64,000 nucleotides of DNA from Halothece sp. PCC 7418 (lineage in GTDB: Bacteria; Cyanobacteriota; Cyanobacteriia; Cyanobacteriales; Rubidibacteraceae), in assembly GCF_000317635.1 (NCBI RefSeq), contig NC_019779.1:3844001-3908000 (forward strand), written 5' to 3'. The notes beneath the pieces were generated by a model that saw only the letters and a list, made by a program, of their open reading frames with translations, was not told where the DNA came from and searched no databases. Positions 57,763 through 64,000 of the stretch are shown here, in pieces; position 1 is the first letter of the stretch; each line of letters begins with the position of its first letter. The position numbers and the translations under genes were made by a program.

Positions 57763-57963
57763 TTAGCTAGAGGCAGAATGGCTGCGATCATAAGAATCGC
57801 GGAAACTGGGATGGGGTTTTCCTTGGATGTGACCCCAATATTGTGCACTATCAACATCCATGCCAATTTCAGAGGCAGCCCGTCCTAACATTGATTGTTG
57901 ACGATTTTTAATCATTTTATGATGACGCATCATTAAAGCGCGAGCTTGTTGTTCTGCAGACAT
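57763..57963 (-). CDS. Small conserved-looking protein, unknown function
   Basis: A 66-aa polar protein starting MSAEQQARALMMRHHKMIKNRQQ, with a helical, His/Arg/Gln-rich N-terminal half and a Ser/His-rich tail (PSFRDSYDRSHSASS). A strong AGGAGG precedes the ATG. No family is recognised. Good ribosome-binding site and codon use support a real gene. Confidence 0.6.
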   Translation of the reverse strand: MSAEQQARALMMRHHKMIKNRQQSMLGRAASEIGMDVDSAQYWGHIQGKPHPSFRDSYDRSHSASS

Positions 57964-58096
57964 GGCGAACCTCCTCTTCTTTCGATTAAGAAATTTAATC
58001 TGTTTTTTTGGTTATGTAACCACTATAGCACAGCATTCTGTATCTAATGTTACAAAATAAAGGAAAATAATGTAAAGAATTGTTAAGATTAGGGGG

Positions 58097-59062
58097 TCAA
58101 TCCTCGTTGATACTGTTGGCAAAGGGGGTGTAACTGCCTTCCAGGTTTTGAACAATCGTGCGGGTATTGACGATCAACATTCCTAAATAGGAGTTAGCTT
58201 CGCCATTGGGTGCGCCAATGGAGTCAGAGTAGAGTTCTTGTTGAGCTAGGGTGACCCCCGCTTCATTCGCGACGGTTTTAATTAAAGCAGGATTAATGGT
58301 GGTTTCGGCAAAAATCGCAGGCACATTAATGTTTTGAACGGCATCGGATAAGTTTTTTACGGTTTGCGCGCTCGGTTGTTCCTCTGTGCTAATTCCAATT
58401 AACGTTCCAGTCACGTCTAATCCGTAGGCGCGAGCATAATATTGAAACGCATCATGAGTCGTGACCAGTTGACGCTGATCCGCAGGAATGGTTTGGATTT
58501 GTTGGATCATCCAACTGTCGAGTTCTTCTAATTGTTTTGTGTATTCTGCTGCGTTTTCTCTAAACTCTGCTTCATCTTCTGGGGACAGTTCAATCAGTTG
58601 ATCGCGGATGGCATTAACCATCACGATCGCGTTTTCAGCATCCCCCCAAACATGAGGATCAGGGACTCGCTGACCGTCATAGTCGTAATCAAAGGGAGTT
58701 ATCACTTCTGCAACAGCAAATGTTTTCTCTTCACTGATCCCAGTTCCCTGCATCAGCTTAATTAATTCTGGTTCTAAGTTGTAACCGTTATAAAAAATGA
58801 GATCCGCTTGTTCCATCGCCCGACTGTCAGCAGGGACAGGTTCATAAACGTGCGGATCAGCCCCAGGTTCAAGAATCCCTATCACTTTGATTTCATCTCC
58901 CCCCACTTGTTTTGTCCAGTCGGTAATCATGGTGCTGGTGGTAACAACGCTGGGTTTTTCACGGCTACGGGGGGGAGGAGAGTCACTACAGCTACTCAGA
59001 ACAAGTGCTGTGATAACACCAACCATTGCTAGCCAAGGTTTGTGAAATAAACCAGTGATCAT
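58097..59062 (-). CDS. mntC: Manganese/zinc ABC transporter substrate-binding lipoprotein
   Basis: A 321-aa cluster A-I metal-binding protein. Lipobox LSSC near residue 24; metal ligands are seen at DPHVYEP (His), DPHVWGD (His), FAETTINP (Glu) and LYSDSIG (Asp), the His2-Glu-Asp set of MntC/PsaA. An acidic DEAEF segment and a Cys-free core fit Synechocystis MntC. It supplies Mn2+ for photosystem II. Here it is divergent from mntA-mntB, rather than in one mntCAB operon. Confidence 0.9.
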   Translation of the reverse strand: MITGLFHKPWLAMVGVITALVLSSCSDSPPPRSREKPSVVTTSTMITDWTKQVGGDEIKVIGILEPGADPHVYEPVPADSRAMEQADLIFYNGYNLEPELIKLMQGTGISEEKTFAVAEVITPFDYDYDGQRVPDPHVWGDAENAIVMVNAIRDQLIELSPEDEAEFRENAAEYTKQLEELDSWMIQQIQTIPADQRQLVTTHDAFQYYARAYGLDVTGTLIGISTEEQPSAQTVKNLSDAVQNINVPAIFAETTINPALIKTVANEAGVTLAQQELYSDSIGAPNGEANSYLGMLIVNTRTIVQNLEGSYTPFANSINED

Positions 59063-59096
59063 GCTTTTTTCCTCAGTGAATGAATGTTTCTCATTA

Positions 59097-59171
59097 TTTT
59101 TTCATTTTTGAAGGAAGTTCATGCTACCATAGCGATAGATATTTTCATATTTTTTTCATTTTTCAAGGGAG
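59097..59171. promoter_or_regulatory. Direct repeats in the mntC / mntA spacer
   Basis: TTTTTTCATTTTTGAAGGAAG (59097-59117) and TTTTTTCATTTTTCAAGGGAG (59151-59171) are nearly identical and exactly 54 bp apart, about five helical turns. Located between divergent mntC and mntAB, they are candidate binding sites for a manganese-responsive regulator (ManR-like). Confidence 0.45.
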
Positions 59172-59198
59172 CGTCCATTTGGGGAGGAGACAGCAGCA

Positions 59199-59963
59199 AT
59201 GACCAGTATTAGTTTTCCGCGTCATCCGAGGGAACGGATTCAAATTTGCAATTTAGAAGTTCAGTATCGACGGGTACTGGCTTTAACGGATGTGAGTTGT
59301 CAAGTGAGCCCTGGACGAGTCACAGGAATGATTGGTCCGAATGGGGCGGGAAAAAGTACCCTCATGAAAGCAATGCTAGGGTTAGTGAATCCGATTCGGG
59401 GAACAGTTTATTTTCGAGAAACTCCCCTAAAGGAACAACTAGAAACGGTTGCTTATTTACCCCAACGCTCGAAAATTGATTGGACGTATCCGGCGACGGT
59501 TTGGGATGTTGTCATGATGGGTCGGGTGCGGAAAACGGGCTGGTTTAACCGCTTTTCTAGTGTCTCGAAACGGTTAGCAGTAGAGGCTTTGGAACGGGTG
59601 GGAATGAGTGAATTTCGCGATCGCGCGATCGGTCAACTTTCAGGAGGACAGCAACAACGGGTATTTATTGCGAGAGCCTTAGCGGAAGAAGCCCATATTT
59701 TTTGTTTTGATGAGCCTTTTGCAGGAATTGATCAAAAAACCGAGCAGATTATTTTTGATCTCCTCCATGAACTGGCGGAAGCGGGAAAAATTGTTTTAGT
59801 CGTTCATCATGATTTAGGAGAATCCATTCTTAATTTTGATGATTTAATTTTGCTCAATCGGGAATTAGTCGCTCATGGGACTCGTCAACAGGTTTTAAAT
59901 CGGGATAATCTGCAACGGGCTTATGGCGCTCAGGTGGCGTTTTTCTCGCAACAAGCAGCGTGA
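59199..59963 (+). CDS. mntA: Mn2+ ABC transporter ATP-binding protein
   Basis: A 254-aa ABC ATPase: Walker A GPNGAGKST (about 49-57), signature LSGGQQQRV, Walker B HIFCFDEPF and H-loop VVHHD. Matches the metal-type (MntA/ZnuC) group. Starts 136 bp from the divergent mntC; GGGGAGGAG lies 11-19 bases upstream. Followed by mntB 10 bp downstream. Confidence 0.92.
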   Translation: MTSISFPRHPRERIQICNLEVQYRRVLALTDVSCQVSPGRVTGMIGPNGAGKSTLMKAMLGLVNPIRGTVYFRETPLKEQLETVAYLPQRSKIDWTYPATVWDVVMMGRVRKTGWFNRFSSVSKRLAVEALERVGMSEFRDRAIGQLSGGQQQRVFIARALAEEAHIFCFDEPFAGIDQKTEQIIFDLLHELAEAGKIVLVVHHDLGESILNFDDLILLNRELVAHGTRQQVLNRDNLQRAYGAQVAFFSQQAA

Positions 59964-59973
59964 CTAATGACCA

Positions 59974-60870
59974 ATGGATATACTAATTGAACCTTTACAA
60001 TATAGCTTCATGCAGCGATCGCTGCTGACGGCGATTTTAGTCGGGATTATTTGTGCTTCTGTCGGAACGTATTTGATGGTACAGCGACTGGCGTTACTGG
60101 GAGAAGCTGTCAGTCATTCTGTTTTACCGGGGCTGGCGATCGCGTTTATTTTAGGGATTGATATTTTTGTTGGGGCGTTTATCGCTGGGGTGATCTCTGC
60201 GGTGATGATTGCTTGGGTGAGGACGCGATCGCCGATCAAAGAAGATGCTGCAATGGGAATTATCTATTCCGCTTTCTTCTCCTTGGGGATTACACTGATT
60301 TCTATTGTCCAGAAAAATAATAAGGTTGATCTCCTCCACTTTCTCTTCGGAAATATTTTAGGAGTTACAACCAGAGATGTGGTGAATACTGCGGTTATTA
60401 CCGTCCTTGTTTTAACCGTAATCGTCCTCTTTTACAAAGAATTGCTCTTTTATACCTTTGATCCCGAAGGCGCACAAGCAGCAGGATTACCGATTCATCT
60501 TCTTGACTTAGGCTTAATTATTTTAATGTCTCTGACCATTGTGGCGAGTCTGACGACGGTGGGTTTAGCCTTAGTGGTAGCCATGTTAATCACTCCTGGT
60601 GCGACGGCTTATTTACTGGTGAAACGCTTACAGCAGATGATGATTTTCGGGTCAGTGATTGGCGTAATCGCAAGTATTAGTGGAATGTATTTAAGTTACT
60701 ACTTTAATCTTCCGTCGGGACCGGCGATTGTGATGGTAGCATTTGGCTGTTTTATGCTGGCGTTTCTGTTTAGTCCCACTCATGGGATTTTGACCCATCC
60801 CAATAGACTAGGTTCGGGTCAATCCCAAATTTGGCGAGAAATTAAGGGGTTGATTGCTGGGAAGCAATAA
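59974..60870 (+). CDS. mntB: Mn2+ ABC transporter permease
   Basis: A 298-aa ABC-3 family permease with about eight to nine transmembrane helices. The GEAVSHSVLPGLAIAF and GAQAAGLPIHLLDL segments are family signatures, the latter near the coupling loop. The start overlaps a region 10 bp after mntA, so they form a two-gene operon; the binding protein is encoded divergently. Confidence 0.92.
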   Translation: MDILIEPLQYSFMQRSLLTAILVGIICASVGTYLMVQRLALLGEAVSHSVLPGLAIAFILGIDIFVGAFIAGVISAVMIAWVRTRSPIKEDAAMGIIYSAFFSLGITLISIVQKNNKVDLLHFLFGNILGVTTRDVVNTAVITVLVLTVIVLFYKELLFYTFDPEGAQAAGLPIHLLDLGLIILMSLTIVASLTTVGLALVVAMLITPGATAYLLVKRLQQMMIFGSVIGVIASISGMYLSYYFNLPSGPAIVMVAFGCFMLAFLFSPTHGILTHPNRLGSGQSQIWREIKGLIAGKQ

Positions 60871-60919
60871 CAGAAGCGCACACCTGATGCAAGCAGATGT
60901 GCGTTATTACAGAAGTTCA

Positions 60920-61000
60920 GTCAGAAAGCCCTTGATTTCAAATCGAGGGACGGGGCTTTCAAGGTGCGGAGGAAACCTCCGCACACAGCCCCTCATGAAT
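60920..61000 (-). repeat. Structured left end, GGGGCT/AGCCCC motif (minus strand)
   Basis: On the minus strand, ATTCATGAGGGGCTGT opens an outer stem GGGGCT (60992-60987) with AGCCCC (60957-60952) around an inner stem GTGCGGAGG/CCTCCGCAC, then GTCC and a second hairpin. Same layout as 5802-5893, with different stem bases. It overlaps the last codons and stop of the RHH gene. Confidence 0.65.
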
Positions 61001-61177
61001 GACACATTGGAGCTTTAGCTCTCTGTGTCCTCTTTTGATTGTGGAAGCAAAGCGTGTATCAATCCAGTCTTCAACTAGTTGGGTCATAGTTTTTCGTTTA
61101 TACCTTGCGTATAGTCGTAGTTTTTCGATTCTAGAGACTTCTACTCGCATACTCAGTCTTTGTTTTTGCATTGTCAC
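60959..61177 (-). CDS. Ribbon-helix-helix (CopG-like) small protein of the TnpB element
   Basis: A 72-aa protein. The start (KQRLSMRVEVSRIEKLRLYARYKRKTMTQLVEDWI) fits the ribbon-helix-helix DNA-binding fold: a short strand (LSMRVE) followed by two helices, often repressors of their own promoter. The tail (HEGLCAEVSSAP) is encoded by the end hairpin region and is probably not structured. It is divergent from tnpB with a 17-bp palindrome between; no tnpA is present. Confidence 0.65.
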   Translation of the reverse strand: MTMQKQRLSMRVEVSRIEKLRLYARYKRKTMTQLVEDWIDTRFASTIKRGHRELKLQCVIHEGLCAEVSSAP

Positions 61178-61194
61178 CCACTGGATTCATTTAT

Positions 61195-61211
61195 GTTATA
61201 ATTATTATAAC
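61195..61211. promoter_or_regulatory. Palindromic candidate operator between RHH gene and tnpB
   Basis: GTTATAATTATTATAAC is a perfect 17-bp palindrome in the 51-bp spacer between the divergent starts. It includes TATAAT on both strands, so it could be two overlapping -10 boxes and an operator for the RHH protein. Confidence 0.55.
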
Positions 61212-61228
61212 CGATTAAATGATATACC

Positions 61229-62521
61229 ATGTACGGATGCCAACAGAATCGAGTTAAATTTAATTCAGAGATAATACCTGTCCTTGAACATATCTGCTCC
61301 ACTGCCAACAATCTAACCAATTGTGGAATCTATTTAGCTCGTCAACAATGGTTTGAACAGAAAAAAATTGTTGGTAAATATGATCTAGAAAAAGCGTTGA
61401 AACAACAAGTCAACTTTAAGGCTTTGCACTCTCAGTGCGCTCAACAAGTGTTAAGGAGTGTCGTTGAATCATTTAAGTCTTTTCAAGGTCTAAGGAAAGC
61501 GTTTTTCAAAGGAGAAATTAGTGACCACCCTAAGCTCCCAACCTATAGAGATAAAGGAGGAATGGCGGTTACTTCCTACCCAAAACAAGCTCTGAAGTTA
61601 AAAAGCGGTCAAGTTAGAGTTCCTTTAGGGAAGACGATTAAGACATGGTTCGGTCTCTCAGAATTTTTTGTTCCTTTTCCTTCTAATCTTGAATGGGAAA
61701 GCATTAAAGAGTTAAGAATCCTTCCTAGAAACCGAGAGTTTTATATCGAATGGGTGTATGAAAGACTTGAACCAGAAGTAAATATTAATTCCAAAGAAGC
61801 TCTTGGTATTGATTCTGGTATTGATAACTGGTTAACTTGCGTTTCCACCATTGGAGAGTCTTTTATCATTGATGGGAGAAAACTTAAATCTCTCAATCAG
61901 AACTATAACCGTCGAGTGTCTTCTCTTAAGGAGGGAAAACCTCAAGGTTATTGGGACTTTGAGTTAGCTAGAATCACCGAAAAACGAAACCGTCAAATCC
62001 GAGATGCTGTTAATAAAGCAGCGAAAATGGTGATTAACTATTGCCTTAATAAAGATATAGGAATCATCGTTTTCGGTTGGAATAAAGGTCAACGTCAAGG
62101 AGTCAATATCGGACGAAAGAATAATCAAAACTTTGTACAAATTCCCACAGCTAAGTTAAAAAATCGGATTCAGCAGTTAGCAGAGGAACACGGTATTGAG
62201 TTTGTAGAAACTGAAGAGTCTTATACCTCAAAAGCCTCGTTCTTAGACCGTGATTTGCTACCGACTTTTGGTGAAAAACCCGAAAGGTGGCAACCATCAG
62301 GACAAAGAGTGACCAGAGGGTGCTATCAAGATTCAAAAGGAAGAATTGTAAATGCCGATGCAAACGCAGCAGCAAACATCCTCCGAAAAGTAGAGATACA
62401 GCTAGGATTAGTCCTAGCCAAGGTCTGTAGAGCAGCTTTGAACCTGCCCCAGAGATTTTATCTTTGGAACTCCAAACGAAAAACGCGAAGCATTATGGCT
62501 TTAGGAGGGGCTGTGTGCTGA
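61229..62521 (+). CDS. tnpB: TnpB RNA-guided nuclease, rearranged catalytic type, intact
   Basis: A 430-aa TnpB-like protein. RuvC-I Asp in GIDSGIDNWL (about 195) and RuvC-III Asp in NADANAAANIL (about 375) are present. The RuvC-II position reads IVFGWNKG, with no Glu, and there is no CxxC zinc ribbon; instead FVETEESYTSKAS (about 325-337) offers Glu residues that may take over. Such rearranged TnpBs form a known separate group. Its 3' end overlaps the structured right end, where the guide RNA scaffold is expected. Near relative: the frameshifted copy at 3937-5312. Confidence 0.88.
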   Translation: MYGCQQNRVKFNSEIIPVLEHICSTANNLTNCGIYLARQQWFEQKKIVGKYDLEKALKQQVNFKALHSQCAQQVLRSVVESFKSFQGLRKAFFKGEISDHPKLPTYRDKGGMAVTSYPKQALKLKSGQVRVPLGKTIKTWFGLSEFFVPFPSNLEWESIKELRILPRNREFYIEWVYERLEPEVNINSKEALGIDSGIDNWLTCVSTIGESFIIDGRKLKSLNQNYNRRVSSLKEGKPQGYWDFELARITEKRNRQIRDAVNKAAKMVINYCLNKDIGIIVFGWNKGQRQGVNIGRKNNQNFVQIPTAKLKNRIQQLAEEHGIEFVETEESYTSKASFLDRDLLPTFGEKPERWQPSGQRVTRGCYQDSKGRIVNADANAAANILRKVEIQLGLVLAKVCRAALNLPQRFYLWNSKRKTRSIMALGGAVC

Positions 62522-62606
62522 ATTCATTTCAGCACCCTGAAAGCCCCGTCTATCATGCGAAGCAACGTTTGGAATCCACGCGATTTTAATCCGTGGAGAG
62601 TTCAAT
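62507..62606 (+). repeat. Structured right end, GGGGCT/AGCCCC motif and terminal hairpin
   Basis: Outer stem GGGGCT (62507-62512) with AGCCCC (62542-62547) around GTGCTGAA/TTCAGCAC (62515-62535), then AAGCAACGTTTGGAATC and hairpin CCACG/CGTGG (about 62576-62595), ending GGAGAGTTCAAT. It is the probable 3' scaffold of the element's guide RNA and overlaps the tnpB stop. Confidence 0.65.
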
Positions 62607-62612
62607 CATCCT

Positions 62613-64000
62613 TTAACCGCCACGGAGTTTATCTAGAACACCGCGATCTTCTAAGGTGGAGGTATCCCCAGCGACCTCTTCGCCAGAAGCTAAATTTCGT
62701 AAAAGACGGCGCATGATTTTGCCAGAGCGGGTTTTAGGCATAGCATCGGTAAAGCGAATTTCTCCTGGACGCGCGATCGCGCCAATTTCGTTGGCAACGT
62801 GCTGTTTTAATTCTTGGGTCAAAGCATCACTCCCTTCATAATCACTTTCAAGGGTGACAAATGCAAAGACTTCTTCACCTTTCACCTCATCTTTACGTCC
62901 GACAACAGCAGCTTCTGCAACGGCGGGATGAGAAACAAGCGCTGATTCCACTTCCATTGTTCCGAGGCGGTGTCCCGCGACATTAATGACATCATCAACA
63001 CGACCCATGACCCAGAAATAACCATCATCATCTTTCCGTGCGCCATCACCAGCAAAGTAGAAATATTGTCCATCTTTGGGCGCAATATGTTCCCAATAGG
63101 TGCGACGGAAGCGATCAGGATCTTTATAAACCGTCCGCATCATGCCAGGCCAAGGATGTTTAACCACGAGATATCCCCCTTCATTGGCTTTGATGGGATT
63201 GCCATCTAAATCAACAACATCCGCGAGAATGCCAGGAAAAGGTAAGGTTGCCGAACCAGGTTTAGTGGGAATTGCACCAGGAAGCGGTGTAATCATAAAG
63301 CCCCCAGTTTCCGTTTGCCACCACGTATCGACAATGGGGCATTTTTCCTTACCAATAATGCGGTGATACCACATCCAGGCTTCAGGGTTAATCGGTTCGC
63401 CCACTGTTCCTAATAATCGCAAGGAAGATAAATCGCGAGCGTTGGGATAATGTTCTCCCTGTTTGATAAACGCGCGAATTGCCGTGGGGGCGGTATAGAA
63501 AATGGTCACGCCATATTTTTCTACAATATCCCACATACAACCAGGATTAGACGGACGAGGTGCGCCTTCATACATGACTGTAGTTGCCCCATTAGAGAGG
63601 GGGCCATAGACAATGTAGCTGTGTCCAGTAATCCAGCCAACATCGGCAGTACACCAATAGACATCCGTGTCTTTCAGGTCAAAGGCAAATTTCAAAGTGG
63701 TATGGGTATAGAGATTATATCCAGCTGTGGTGTGAACAACCCCTTTCGGTTTGCCTGTTGTGCCAGAAGTGTAGAGAATGAAGAGCAGATCTTCACTATC
63801 CATCACTTCCGCCGGACAATTGGCGGAAACCCCTGCTTTGAGATCGTGCCACCAGTGATCGCGCCCTGGTTCCATCTGGACTTTTTCTTCGGTACGTTGC
63901 ACAACGAGGACATTTTCCACACTGGGCGCACCATTATTGGCAATGGCTTTATCCACTTCTGGTTTCAGGGAGACGACTTTATCTTTGCGGAAACCGCCAT
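62613..64000 (-). CDS. acs: Acetyl-CoA synthetase, C-terminal part (5' end outside window)
   Basis: The frame is open to the window edge (upstream codons read [17 protein letters not shown]), so the N-terminal part lies beyond 64000. AMP-forming acyl-CoA ligase motifs are clear: [14 protein letters not shown] (P-loop), [10 protein letters not shown]-like [20 protein letters not shown] and the final [10 protein letters not shown] with the catalytic, acetylatable Lys. It activates acetate to acetyl-CoA. The stop is 7 bp from the right end of the TnpB element. Confidence 0.96.
   Translation of the reverse strand, partial: GGFRKDKVVSLKPEVDKAIANNGAPSVENVLVVQRTEEKVQMEPGRDHWWHDLKAGVSANCPAEVMDSEDLLFILYTSGTTGKPKGVVHTTAGYNLYTHTTLKFAFDLKDTDVYWCTADVGWITGHSYIVYGPLSNGATTVMYEGAPRPSNPGCMWDIVEKYGVTIFYTAPTAIRAFIKQGEHYPNARDLSSLRLLGTVGEPINPEAWMWYHRIIGKEKCPIVDTWWQTETGGFMITPLPGAIPTKPGSATLPFPGILADVVDLDGNPIKANEGGYLVVKHPWPGMMRTVYKDPDRFRRTYWEHIAPKDGQYFYFAGDGARKDDDGYFWVMGRVDDVINVAGHRLGTMEVESALVSHPAVAEAAVVGRKDEVKGEEVFAFVTLESDYEGSDALTQELKQHVANEIGAIARPGEIRFTDAMPKTRSGKIMRRLLRNLASGEEVAGDTSTLEDRGVLDKLRGG

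Larger units (their letters stand above)
60903..62606. mobile_element. TnpB element with ribbon-helix-helix gene in place of tnpA
   Basis: Divergent genes for a 72-aa RHH-like protein (60959-61177, -) and an intact TnpB (61229-62521, +). Left end: GGGGCT/AGCCCC structure and hairpin CCCTTG/CGAGGG (60929-60949). Right end: GGGGCT/AGCCCC structure (62507-62547), then AGCAACGT and hairpin CCACG/CGTGG with GGAGAGTTCAAT. Both ends match the IS element at 3881-5893 with compensating stem changes. It sits between mntB and acs, its right end 7 bp from the acs stop. Confidence 0.8.

Overview
This window is chromosomal DNA from a cyanobacterium. It encodes iron-stress chlorophyll-binding proteins, a flavodoxin, tocopherol cyclase, MenD (phylloquinone pathway) and cyanobacterial families such as DUF1350 and DUF1816. 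HIP1-type GCGATCGC octamers are abundant in genes and spacers. The very acidic secreted proteins suggest a halophilic unicellular lineage of the Halothece/Dactylococcopsis kind; that assignment is a guess from memory.

Layout. 0-6 kb: the tail of a TnpB element, a radical-SAM activase-like protein, an HtrA lipoprotein protease, tocopherol cyclase, and an IS200/IS605 element (tnpA plus a frameshifted tnpB) whose right end touches the tocopherol cyclase start codon. 6-21 kb: GST, DUF1350, SSB, Der, EcfT/CbiQ, RecJ, a phytase-like lipoprotein, a secreted unknown, an orphan Pycsar-type membrane effector, an MFS transporter and Pgi. 20.7-24.6 kb: an orphan TnpB-element remnant without tnpB, FtsH, and an intact TnpB element that supplies the stop codon of a K+ channel regulatory subunit. 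24.6-37.8 kb: KtrA/KtrB, FolB, DUF1816, RlmB, mini-RNase III, a STAS protein with an 88-bp tandem duplication at its 3' end, CarA, twin Uma2 genes, a conserved unknown, IspF, two identical tRNA-Asp genes, an ABC1/UbiB kinase-like protein and an alpha/beta hydrolase.

38-51 kb is an iron-limitation island. On the minus strand lie an MFS exporter, isiA, an isiA-psaL fusion, a 43-aa zinc-ribbon ORF and flavodoxin. On the plus strand lie an acidic Calx-beta/RTX-like protein behind a Fur-like palindrome, then a tightly packed run of TonB-dependent receptor, Fe-siderophore binding protein, sucrase/ferredoxin-like protein and glutathionyl-hydroquinone reductase. Together they can take up and process ferric siderophores while replacing ferredoxin and remodelling photosystem I antenna. 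51-64 kb: mannose-1-P guanylyltransferase, a pentapeptide protein, a third type of TnpB element, MenD, a CPBP protease, a divergent Mn2+ ABC transporter (mntC / mntAB), a TnpB element that carries a ribbon-helix-helix gene in place of tnpA, and acetyl-CoA synthetase running off the window.

Two mobile-DNA themes recur. (1) Five TnpB-related loci of three protein types, with end hairpins whose stems covary. (2) A MITE-like family of about 150 bp with TATAGC...GCTATA ends and internal AACAAAG heptamer arrays, in at least two complete and three truncated copies. No rRNA, CRISPR array or prophage was seen.
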